A DNA stretch of 64,000 bases, taken from the NCBI GenBank assembly GCA_016859345.1, contig CM029124.1, positions 17,271,480-17,335,479 on the forward strand. The letters run 5' to 3'. Below, piece by piece: positions 49,267 through 60,729 of the stretch. The number at the start of each line of letters is the position of its first letter. Positions within the stretch are counted from its first letter, which is position 1. The stretch is from Istiophorus platypterus (taxonomy: Eukaryota; Chordata; Actinopteri; Istiophoriformes; Istiophoridae). Below the pieces are notes generated by a model that saw only the letters and a program-made list of their open reading frames with translations, had not been told where the DNA came from and made no database searches. The position numbers and the translations under genes are program-made.

Positions 49267-52200
49267 CTCTATACATTATATATGTCTAGCTTTTGACTCT
49301 TAAAAGACTAAACAATCTTCATATATTGCTATTCAGAAAAATATGAAATAAATAACTGTATATCCTCATTTAAGACACCACCTTATGTTCTAGCCATTCA
49401 TCACTTCAAGGGACATTATGAGTCTGCCACTCACAAGAAAATTAAAACATCTCCCCTAAACCTCACAGTAACATTTTTTCATCCTAAGAAAGCTTACGAT
49501 AGCTTTCTCCATATCAGCAGAGAAAAAAGGTTCCTCATTTTAGGCTAAATGTAATCATTCCCATTTCCACTCACATTACATTTACTAAAACCGGGTATGA
49601 GGGAAGTGATTCATTTTCTCTTTTTTCTCCTACCTGTCTCTGAGATCATTTCTGCTGAAGCCTTGCAGAAGGGAAAAAGAGGAATAGAGTAAAGCAAATG
49701 ATCAGATCCAGAGGTGATTCTTGTGAGTTTTCACTAAATAGTAGATTTATCCTGGTCCTGTTTCTATGGTTGCGATACAGAGAAAAGGAATGGGAGGTTA
49801 TGTGGAAATTCCATCATTTATGTCATGGTTATACTTTCATCAAATCTGGTGGTTAAGGTGGACTGTGTTATTGGATTGTGGCCTTAAAACAAGCTAGATT
49901 AAAAGATTCAATTTAAATCGTGACATTGTGGGTGAACATCTCTACTTCCTATGTCCTTATAAGGGCTAAACTATCTTATTCAGTGCAACAAAACACAAGA
50001 GAAGACAACAAAAAAGAAAAAAAGGGGGGGGCATTAAGTAACCTATTTATTAAATAAATGTAATACTGGAGTATATTTGTGACAGGACTGGAGGGCAGGC
50101 ATAATGAATGGCTTCTCTGAAGTCATTTAGAACAGATAAAAACTAGTTTAGTTTAATTAGATTTTCAAACGGGTGGGGGTGTTGTCCCAGTTCTGAGACT
50201 GAACGGTCTTTGTGTTGCATTTAAAAGCTTGGGTGCATAGGCTATTCTAAAATACATGATAGTTGTGTATTTTAATAAGCTTGAGAAGTGTGAGGCAAAA
50301 CAAGCTAAAACCATTTGCATGAACAATGAGATACAGTAGTCATATCCTTTGCAATACCATCCTGTAACCACTGGTATGCACATAACATTAAAAAAAAAAA
50401 CAAAAACAAAAAACAAGCAAAAAAAACCCAAAAACCTGCAGTTCTTCAGGAAAATTCAGACATGTGAAAGCATGTAATAGCTTTACTACTTCAATTCTTG
50501 TGCCAATAATAGTCATATTAGGTCAACTACTCACTACTGCAACTATGATTCATGACAGTCATTTGAGAACTGACAAAAATTAAATGTGGGTGATTGGTAG
50601 GGACATATTTCTGGCATATACTATAATGAGTAGTACTCAAAAAAATCAGTATTTTTTAATTTTTGTTTTTTAATAATTAAAGTCCATGATTTTTTTTTTA
50701 AGTCTAAATGTGTAGTACAGTGAATAGTACAGTAACAGATTGTTTCAACCCCATGGCCTGAAAGTTGAGTGGATGATTGGAAATCCCTCCAAAGTGATGC
50801 CAGACAAGCCCACCCCTGCACTGAAGAAAGTATCACAGACAGGATATGGGATCTAATAATAGGCTAAAGGCACATATTGAACTGAATGTGTGCTGATATT
50901 TTGATGTCAGTGATCCCCATATGATTTAGAGTAGTTTATACAAGTACCCATCCTACAAGCCTTTATGTCAGAGCTGACAACAGAATGCCTGAGATGAGAA
51001 AACAACCCTGTCATTGTGTCACTCGGATGACACGTAGTTGAAATACATGCCAATCAATGAGCACACTTAATGTTCCAATGAACACCAGGCACTGAATCAG
51101 CAGCTGATCCTTTAACTGGATAGAACTGAAGAGGGAAAGAGGATGACCCTTCCACTGACCCTTATCAGTGGAACAGTGCCTGGAGCACAACCTTATGAAT
51201 GACCCTGGTGTCAGAGGTTGATCAGGACAACCCTGCTTAACCCCTGAACTCATCAGCCCATGAGGCCATTTAGCATAATTTGAAATCATGTATCAAAAGA
51301 TGGCCAGCATCTGGCAAGCATTTTTTCAATAACATCAGAATTTGGGAAATAATAGCCGTGACAAGTAGATTGGTGGTTCCAAATCACACAAAGACATTCA
51401 GGAGAGACAGGGTAAAAAAAAAACTTTCTGGTGAATGCAAACCGCAAGGTTCATTCACAAAAACTGAGTAGTCTAATTGCTTAATATAGATAATACATGC
51501 AAAAATGTTCAAATGTGATCGACAGCGGTCACTCCAGCAACATTGTTATCAAAATCTGAATTTTATTCAATCATTGCTTTAGCAAGTAAACAATGCTAAT
51601 AACTACATGTCTATTACTTCATAAGGGCAAGTTTCTTCACAATCTGGGTTGTGAATTGTTGTAGTTCAATAGCCAAACAATGAATATAAAACACTAACAC
51701 TTACAACCTCAGATCCTGCATATTGTAATCAGTATAACTGTCTACTATTACAGGATTGCAAGGTGCCAAAAAGGCTTATCATTTTTCAATTGACGGAGAG
51801 GCCGATTTGACAGGTACAAATCCCAAAGATCTGCAGAGAGGAAGATGATCCAACACAATACTGGAAACAAGCTATACAACTAAAAGATCTCAGTGAACAA
51901 GTCAACAAAACATGTTAGGGATCCTGTTGAACACTTCATTGTTACTATTTAAACAGATACAAGCTGTAAAAGTGGTAGATGGCTTGTTCAAATAAATCAG
52001 ACACTGAATTTATGTTGTAGAAATGGAGTGACTGGGAAAATAAAATCGGAAGTAGTCCTGGCCTTAAGTCTACAGCATTGTATCATTTGAATGACTTTGC
52101 TAATGAATGAGGGAGAAAGTTGACTCAGTAATCTTCAGTGACCTAGCCAATTGCCTTTACAGGGAATAAGAGGTCTTTGGGTTTAAGCAGCAAGAGAGAG

Positions 52201-55200
52201 TAATTACATGCACAAAGTCAAACTGGCCTCAAAAAGTTTCAGGTTGACTTAGCAGGTGCTAATGGGATGTTTGAGAGATTAGGCTTTGCGGACTGGAAGC
52301 AGTCATCTCAGACAGTGAGATGACTGGAGCAGAGAAAAGACACCTAGCCACTCACTGAGGCTGCGACTGACACGAGCTGACACTGAGTTCCAGACTGGCC
52401 ACTCAGCCTGCTGAACAAAACACTACTCTAAGGGAACAACTGAAAAAACATGTGACCAGCCAGAGAGACAGTATATTTTTTAAATGACAGAAAGAGAGAA
52501 GGTTTGTCTAGTATCTGTCATCTTGGTCTGACAAAGGTGGATGAAAGCTGCAATTCTTTTGTGCTAGTTATAATTTCAAAGTTATTAATTAGTAATTGAT
52601 ATCCAGAGAAGTGAGATCGATGCATGATGGCACAAGCTGATGATTTCTTTAAATAACAGGATAAGTTTATGGCCATGTCTTGTTGGATTTTGCTTTGCAC
52701 ATCCCTATTAAAGGAAAGGAATCATTTTTGGCATCTAGGACCTCATTCCTAATTCTGGTTTACTTGTTTTGATGAATTCAGATTTGGCATTCTTTTTACA
52801 TTTTTGATTTTTCAACCAGTCATAAGATGCTGTGACTCATGGTTTCTCTCTGTGTACTTGAAAACACATTTTCAGTCATCCTGTGGTCAATCTATATCAA
52901 TACTGCTAGTATAAAGCTAGTCGCCCCCCAGTGAAAAATGTATTTCTAGACTTTACTAACGATGGCTGTTATATCCGCCTGACACAGATCATTTGCAAAA
53001 GTGGCGTATAAGAAATCAGTATAGTTGTGTAGCTATTCTAAAACACTATTGCTGTGGTCATTAGGCATTAAGTATGCCATGTGTTCCTCTAACAGAAGAA
53101 ACCTCAGTGCTGAGATGAAGGAACAAATTGCCTGTATCAATATGCATTGAGCAGAGCGAAAGATAATGGTGATGTTAATTATTTACTGTGGAAAATGTTG
53201 CCCTGTTGCTTTCACTGACAGGTCAGACTTCAAATGCTGAGGTACCTAATGTATGCTGCTGAAAAAAACACAGAGCCTCATCGCAACTGTGCAATTAAAA
53301 ACTCTATAACTATAACAATCTCCTTGCTAGGAATAAAGAGGACATCTCACCTTTGGACCAGAGATATTGGAGAAAAACAGTGAAGTTGCAGGCAGGAAGC
53401 TAAACAATGAGCTGAAACTCACAATAAACATCTTTAAAAACTGAGCAGAACTTCAGAATCGATACATAATTATTATCAAAATATCAATTATAGTCATTTT
53501 GGAGATTTAGAATGGATATCATACTGATGCTGCTTTCACACTGGTATGAAATGTAGATCTTTTTTGTTTTTTAATACTTCCTAGTAAGCATTCATTTATC
53601 AGTTTACAAAAAACTGTGGCTAAGCTTCAAATTAAGAGGCAGATCAGGTTCAATGTTTTCTTTGAGAAATAGAAAAACTTTTCTTCATGATGGTACTTCT
53701 GTCCGGTGAAAAGCAACTAAGCTGATGTGCAGCTCGAAATTGTTACCTCCAGAATCACAGGCAATATCTCGTACATCAAACTACCCTAGCCAGCCTCCCT
53801 CCAGTTCCAGCCATCTGACTCTCTTGTGGCTGTTGTTGGAACTTTTGTGAAGGATTTAGAGGGACATGGTGTAATAGTTTTTTGTATTGCTACCTGCAAA
53901 TTGCCATGTGTTCAAGTTGAATTGCATGGTTTTTGTCTACTTCTTTTTCACTTTGGTGTAAACCAATGTGTGTGTCCCCAAACTTGTTGCAATAAATAGC
54001 CTCCTCCACCCTCCAGGAATGGAGAAATCATTTATTTTATAGATTTCCTGCTTTACCATCAAGGATTACCCTCTTAACCTTAGCCTCTTGCTTCCTTATT
54101 GGCTTAGCTATTGATTGCCCATCCAGTCTTCTGCCTCCAAGGTGACCCATAACTAATAAACACTCCTAGAAGATTGTGCCATGCAGCAACCTAAAAAAAT
54201 GCCTCTGTTTGCTTCTGTCTAGGTCTATGGTTTGTCTATGCTTAGTTATTGAACATTCATCGAGTTGTGGGGATACCTTTCATTTACTGTGCCAAACAAA
54301 GGTTGATTGGTTTAAGCAAATTAGTGTGGTCAACATGGGAAACAGGCAGTCTGTGCCATGTTTAAAGTCCTTTGGTCCCTCAGAAAATGTAATAAATATT
54401 GTATTGACACAAGTCAGATTAAAGTTTCCCCTTGTAAACAGAGAATTTAGTGCAAAAGGACTGAGGACAGCCTGCCTGGTTAAAGTGACCTTGTGGTCTT
54501 TTTCCCCTCTCTTTGCCTTCTAAGAGGGTCATACTCAGGAGTCTGGTAAAGAGGGAACATCTGTCACTAAAGTGTTCTTTCATTATCCACCCATTGTGAA
54601 GGATCAGCACCTGAGCAAACAGAGAACTACCATTATGTCATATTCACCAAAATCTCGATGGCACCTTTACATGATGAGTGTGACACTGAGAAAAGGGAAG
54701 GGAGTGAAAGAAGAAAGGGATGATTGTATGGGAGCTCTAGATGTTTCCATCTAGTCTGCTTATTAAACAAAGCAAACAATGACCATTAGTTAGAAGAAAC
54801 CTTTGCTAACCATCATTCTGATTAAAATGTGTCCCTCCTCAATGACTCTTAAAAATGGGGGTGAGAAGAAATGGCTGTTGGTGTTGTTTTGTAAAACTCC
54901 ACAGATTCTCCCCTTTTAAAATGAGCACTTGACCTGCTTCCACACGTTGGAGTGTCCTTTCCAGGGTAATGGTATTTTGCATAATGCCATTACTAAGCTG
55001 AAAGCATGAAATCACTCTGCTTCAGTCCCGTTTTATAATTGCAGAAAAAATGCGTGTGTGAATATGTTCGTGTATATAAGAGCATATGTGGGGGATGGTT
55101 GCTGGGTGAGTGTTTAAGAGGGCCTATCAAAATCAGATTCTCAAATTTCACCTCCTCTGACTACACAGATTAGTCAATGAGAAGGGAGGGGGGTGTCACA

Positions 55201-56074
55201 AGTGTTGTAGTTTTTGAGTTACCCAGCCTAAGCACAGAAAAAACTAGAATGGCACTCAGTAGAGTGCATACCTCAAGGCGAAATATTTAAAACATTGAAA
55301 AAATGCCCTCTCACGATGTGAAGGAAAGGGATAAACAAAAAAAAAAAATCCCTGGATCCACCCTTATAATCAATGGTGATCCACACCAAAATTGAATGGG
55401 TTCTTGCCTGGCTATTTTTCCACAAGGGTAAAAATATAACCTCCTTGGCGGAGGAAAAAATCTTTTATTGGCCTTTATTGCAAGCTGAGGCAGTATAGCT
55501 GGTCAAAGTAAGATGTCATCTGAACGGTTCATGAGCCAATATTTATTACAGTTGATAGCTAAAGGGAGCTAAGAGTATTAACCTGCTTGAAGACCATACC
55601 TGAGCTGTCAGTGAAAAGACTGATTCCTTAGTCTCCTATTTTTCACTAAACGGACCACAGGGAGCCTAGGAGAAGACCCTGGCCTCACTCCGCTCCTGCC
55701 CTCTGTGCCCTAAACTCTCAAACCAGCTGCAACATTGATCTTCTGGGCTAAAATTGCAAGGTCTGAAAAACAATCTCCCCTTTAGCAAAAGGATGGCATA
55801 GCACCCAAAATCTGGGGTCAGCAGTTCAGCAAGAGCCCAAAGAATGCGCGGATGGGAGGTAAAGGGCAGGAATGCTGGACAGGCAGTGGGGATAGAGATG
55901 TATCCAACAGGTTTTCACTAAAAAGATCAGATGGCTCTGCCTCTGACCAGTTAAAGAGGTCATCGTCACTCACACACCCTCTAACAACACATTATTTTGT
56001 ACATTCTATATACAGTAATTTAGGACAAGTGGGATTAAAAATTAAGCAGCGAATGCTGGGCATAACATACTACT
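49263..56074. other. Non-coding AT-rich DNA
   Basis: Nearly 7 kb of unique sequence with an eight-G run near 50024, an A-rich tract at 50391-50430 and poly-T near 50691. The longest frame, 115 codons at 54176, has no domain. No exon or mobile element was recognised. Confidence 0.5.
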
Positions 56075-56400
56075 ATTGTCATGATCTGCCCCTTGAGTGA
56101 TTTCATTTGTTGTTGCTGTTTTATTATAAAATGTAATTCTGTTGATTGTTTTACTTTCTGTATTCCCCACCTTTGTGATTGCTTGCCCCACCCCAATTAG
56201 TTTCACCTGTTCCCAATTACCCTTGCCTCCCTTGTGTAATTACTCTCTGTGTTCCCCTCACTCTTCTGTCAGTTCGTCTGTGTATTATTCCTCTTGTTCC
56301 TCATGTGCGGTTTTGTTCTTCGTAGTGTTCCTTTGTGTTCCTCAAAGGTTTTTTATCCCTGTTGCCTGCCTACCTGGAAAGCTGCCCGATACTCTGTTCA
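56075..56400 (+). repeat. Probable fragment of a high-copy fish dispersed repeat
   Basis: A pyrimidine-rich, strand-asymmetric block containing TTAGTTTCACCTGTTCCC, then CAGTTCGTCTGTGT and a GTGCGGTTTTGTTC word. This order of motifs is familiar from a repeat found widely in fish genomes. A frame of about 106 codons crosses it but is Ser/Cys/Phe-rich without any domain, so I do not call it a gene. It could be a retroelement end; the class is unresolved. Confidence 0.5.
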
Positions 56401-56816
56401 CCAATCTGACTGTACAGTGGGGTAGTACTGTGTGTTTTGCTCATTTAAAAGACAGGGCTTAGATATGACATTTATAAATTGATTTCACAACCACTACAAC
56501 TAAAAGAAAATCTGTCAGGTAACTCCAATTCAGCCTCTTTTGTTTCTGTGAGCTTGGCATCTGCCCCCTCGAGCAACATAATTCCGCTTCTAGTTTCGTT
56601 AAACTAATTAACTAATAACTAATAACTAGTTCAATGTTAGCTAAATGTCTGCACCTTTGTCTCATGAATTAATCTCACATTTTAAAAAAAGATTCAAAAA
56701 GTTTAACAAAAGTATTGGCCTTGCTAATAAGATTTTAGCATGATGAAAATGGAACCATCAGGGGCTAATGTTAATGTTAAATTGGCTTAGGAGGTCATAT
56801 TATGACATTAAATGTT

Positions 56817-56862
<46 letters not shown>

Positions 56863-58802
56863 AGTGTTTTGCCTCTCACCAAAATTTTTGTCCAGTTGGA
56901 TATCTGTAGACGGTGCACTTTCCGAGTGGTCACTAGTCAGCTGACTGAGTAACTGTAGCAAGTTGATTCCTCTCTCGCTCTCTCTTCCTCTCATTCTTCC
57001 TGCATTATTCTTTTCTCTGACAGGTAATATTTTTTTTAGATTTAAGTCTTTTTGAGTTCATCATCTGTGACAGATGTAATTCTTGGGTGTTCTTGGGTGA
57101 CAGATTTGCTCCCTGGTTAATTTCTGAAGTATGTAGACAAAAAGAACTGGAGGTAAAACAGGACTAACAAAACACTGACACTGATCAACTCTGAAAGACT
57201 CACAATAGACAAACTCGAAAACACTCGCTAGCCTAGCAACATAATAAGGCTATAAATACCCACATTTCAACCCTCTGTAGTAGTTGACCGTAGTTACACT
57301 GGTAACATCTCTATTCAAAAAGAATATTTTTTGTATTGAATGAACATGAAATTGTGTAGTCCTGAAATATAGGGCACCACACTTTTTTTTTCAATCCTAA
57401 ATTTAAGAAAAAAATGAAAAAAAAAAAAACTAATTTGGTTTAGGCACTGTGAAAAACAGGCTTATAATGGTAGAGAAAACCCTGTAGTCCTACTATAATA
57501 TTTATGGTGTCGAATCCTAACTTTGTTAAGTAGGAACCTCAGTGTGAGATGAACTCATTGAATGGAAATATTTTTGATAATGGCTGCTCCTGGGTTTTTC
57601 ATGTGCCTCTGTATATAGTGGTGTTGTTACATTATAATGAAGATGATATTCAAAATATTGCAGATAATAGGGCCGATGTGTCCAATACATAAGGAGATGG
57701 TTGTTTACTGTGTATTTTGTTATTTGTAATCTTGTAATCTCCAGAAATATTAAAAATTCAGAATAATGTTCTATCTTTTTTAAATAAAATTACAGAGGGG
57801 TATTTGACAGTGATTTACTGCACCAATACATGTGAAGGCATTTATGTCATTGTGTTTCGGGGGTACAATATAGGGACTTAGTGAGAAGCTGCACATTTCA
57901 CACAACAGCCTATTGCATTATCAAACCAACTTTGGAAAGAATATGTGTAGACACTACTACTACAATAAATTATATAAATTGTTATAAGGATAGTTCAAAG
58001 GTTTGTTTTTTTTATATATAAGACAGTAGGGGTCACCTGCCATTGATACTATCCATTTATTGACAGAACACAGATGAGCAGTCCTGTGTTAGCTAATCTC
58101 CATTTTAACTTTATAAGAACAAATGGGCAACAGCACACAAGGACAATTAACTAAAACATTTTGAGCTATAATTTTTTTTAAACGCTCCTGAAGAAACCAC
58201 AGTGTCTTTGTTGTGTTTTCAATGCTTTACTTTCTTGTCTTGCCTCACGATCAAGTTTATAAGGGAGAGGCTGCAGTATGTGATAATAAATTGGCCTGCT
58301 TGATAATAACCAACTAATAACTAATATCCAAATCTGAGATGAATCTCATATTTTGATTCAAATAATATATGAGTATTCTAGTACTTGAGAGACTGAAGAA
58401 CATTTGTGGTGTCTGTCAAAACAACTGAAGTACATAGAAGTAAGGCCCTTCCAACTGCAAGGAAGCTGAGCTGTGTGTGAACCTTGGGTTAACACATATG
58501 TATGGGGAGTGGTAGTGTGTTGTTTTTTTTTTGGAAGGACATACTATGCAAAACAAAAATCCATTATTCAGCAATGAAGAGTGTTTTATAACTCTCATTT
58601 ATCTTACATTGTGTTGAGATTCCGGAAACCACTCACTGACCACAGCTGAGCACAAAGAGAAAAACGGGTCAGCATTCCAATCACACTGTGGAGAATCAAC
58701 AATGCAAAAATAGGCCAAGGAGATTCATTATTTTGGGCTGCTAAGGGTATTTTAAGTCCTCTGATTTCAGATAATTCTTTTTTTCATTTTCCATAGCTAA
58801 CC
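56401..58802. other. Non-coding AT-rich DNA
   Basis: Contains tandem ACTAATAACTAATA words at 56603-56628, a direct repeat of TTCTTGGGTG near 57082-57101 and the TA tract at 56819. No coding feature was recognised. Confidence 0.55.
56819..56859. repeat. (TA)n microsatellite
   Basis: A pure TA run of about 41 bp, preceded by repeated AATGTTAA words. Confidence 0.95.
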
Positions 58803-58832
58803 TTCTCTCTCTCTCTTTCTCTCTCTCTCTCT
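58803..58832 (+). repeat. (CT)n microsatellite
   Basis: A CT run of about 30 bp with one TTT interruption: a polypurine/polypyrimidine tract. Confidence 0.92.
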
Positions 58833-58864
58833 AATGCTATCTCTCACCATCTTCTTTCAACCTA

Positions 58865-59160
58865 TTTATCTTCGCTCTCCCTGAAAGACAGATCTATGGA
58901 ACGAAGGAGTTCTTGTCTGAGGTTGTCTTATCGCCTCCCTGGACCCTGCAAAGAGGAATTCCTAACCATTTGTTGAATACGAGTGTGACGGTGTGCATTA
59001 GCGGCTCATCTTTGGCTGCACTTCCTCACCTGGCACTCATGTGATTAGATTTCATATCCAAGCCTGCAGCAGATAAACTCTATCTCCATTGGCCAGGCCC
59101 CTCAACATCAATCTGCCTTGTTGATGGCCTGTTTTTGGAGGTAGTCTCATAACACAATCC
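58865..59160. other. Candidate conserved non-coding block
   Basis: About 300 bp without simple repeats, GC-richer and CpG-containing (ACGAGTGTGACGGTG, AGCGGCTC), with TGTGATTAGATTTCAT and a CCATTGGCC CCAAT-type word. No open frame with a domain. Inference only. Confidence 0.25.
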
Positions 59161-59928
59161 TACCACCCTGCTTATGCATAATAATAAAACATTGATGTTC
59201 TATGCAGCATGTCATTTTAGATAAAAAAAAAAAAGAAACAAACATTTAATCATAATATGATATCTCTGTCTCCCAAAGGAGACAATCAAGCCCTTTTAGA
59301 GGGTGAGCACCCTACTGTGCTATCCAAGCGCTAGCACTTAGGAGTTCAGTGTAAACCATTCATAACAAGATGCTGAAGTCTGCATGGAGAAAATCCACCA
59401 TGTGGTTGGACGGAGGCGTGATGGAGAGGGAAGCGGGGGAAGGGGAAAAGCAGGACAGAGCAGGTCTGTTTATTTATTGTTCTCTTCTGCTTTAACGGCT
59501 CGTGACCAGCTAGCTTTATTAAACTGGGCTTTGAACACACACATAGCAGCACTAAAACTTCCTGATGGCTGAGAGGGGATCAATTCAAGCTGCTGCCTGC
59601 AGGAACTACTGCAAAGTAATGGTACTATCACACAGGTAGGCCTCGCCCGTGTTAGGGGTTAAATGGACCATTTAAATTCTTTAATCAACCTCTGTATTAG
59701 CAGCATGAGGGGAGTTCTGCTCCTAACAGATATATGCTGGTGCAGACATTTCCATGAATACCAAATAAGGAGTTAACACAAATCCCTTACCAAAATGGTT
59801 ACTAGGAAGACACAAACCCGATGTGATTTCCATTAAGTTATGATATTTGTTGGCACAACGATAGTAAACTAGAAAATTCATATTATTTTATCTTTAATTA
59901 ATGCTTCTTCAAACATGTAAAAATTTGC

Positions 59929-59989
<61 letters not shown>

Positions 59990-60404
59990 TTTTTTTTTGC
60001 AAAAGATAGACTTATTACAGTAACAGAAATTTTGAAAAAAGAATGATGGAGTTACAGAACATCTGGATACTTTTCAGAAACATTACTCAAACATTACTCA
60101 TATTTGCTCAGTTTCTATCTGATTCCATTTTGTATTTTACTGGACACTGATAAAACAAAATCAATATATAAAATAATGTATATACCACTCACAGTGCACA
60201 TTGGGATAAAATCTAATAAAAATAATTTTAATGAGTTGTGTATTAGTGAAATATTATATAATAAGTTTCCATGGAATTACATTTTATTGTAAGGTTTTTT
60301 TTTTAAGTAAAGTATGTCCATGCAGTTTTGCATAAGGCCAAATAAACAGGTTTCTCCCCAAATAATCTGTTAATGGCAAGAAATCATCAGATTTCTATAA
60401 TGCA
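59161..60404. other. Non-coding AT-rich DNA
   Basis: Unique sequence surrounding the TA tract at 59930. Nothing else was recognised. Confidence 0.55.
59930..59987. repeat. (TA)n microsatellite
   Basis: A TA run of about 58 bp ending in a poly-T tract. Confidence 0.96.
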
Positions 60405-60665
60405 TGTAAATACCGTGGTTGTTGTTTAAAACCCCTCCCCCAATTGCTTGTTGACATCACGGTACCCTCGACCTCCCACCATCTCTGTAAATTGTGTTTC
60501 ACAGCTTGAAGGTTACAGAGAAAGGCTTGTGTTTGCCAAGGAGGCCAGATTAGTGCTCATCAGTCCTTGTGTTTGAGATCCCGGCACTGACCCCGGGGGC
60601 AAAAAGCCAAGCTGCTTTAACACTGCAGTACACGGGGACTCGAATGAGCCTACAGTAGCCTATTG
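60405..60665. other. Candidate conserved non-coding block
   Basis: About 260 bp of complex, GC-richer sequence with CCCCTCCCCCAATTGC, ACATCACGGTACCCTCGACC and GATCCCGGCACTGACC stretches, unlike the AT-rich DNA on either side. It ends next to a weak splice-like candidate at 60677-60729. Inference only. Confidence 0.27.
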
Positions 60666-60729
60666 TTAGCACTCACCCAAAAGAAAAGACAGCAATTTGC
60701 TGTGTCAGAAACTTTGGTCCCCATCTTGT

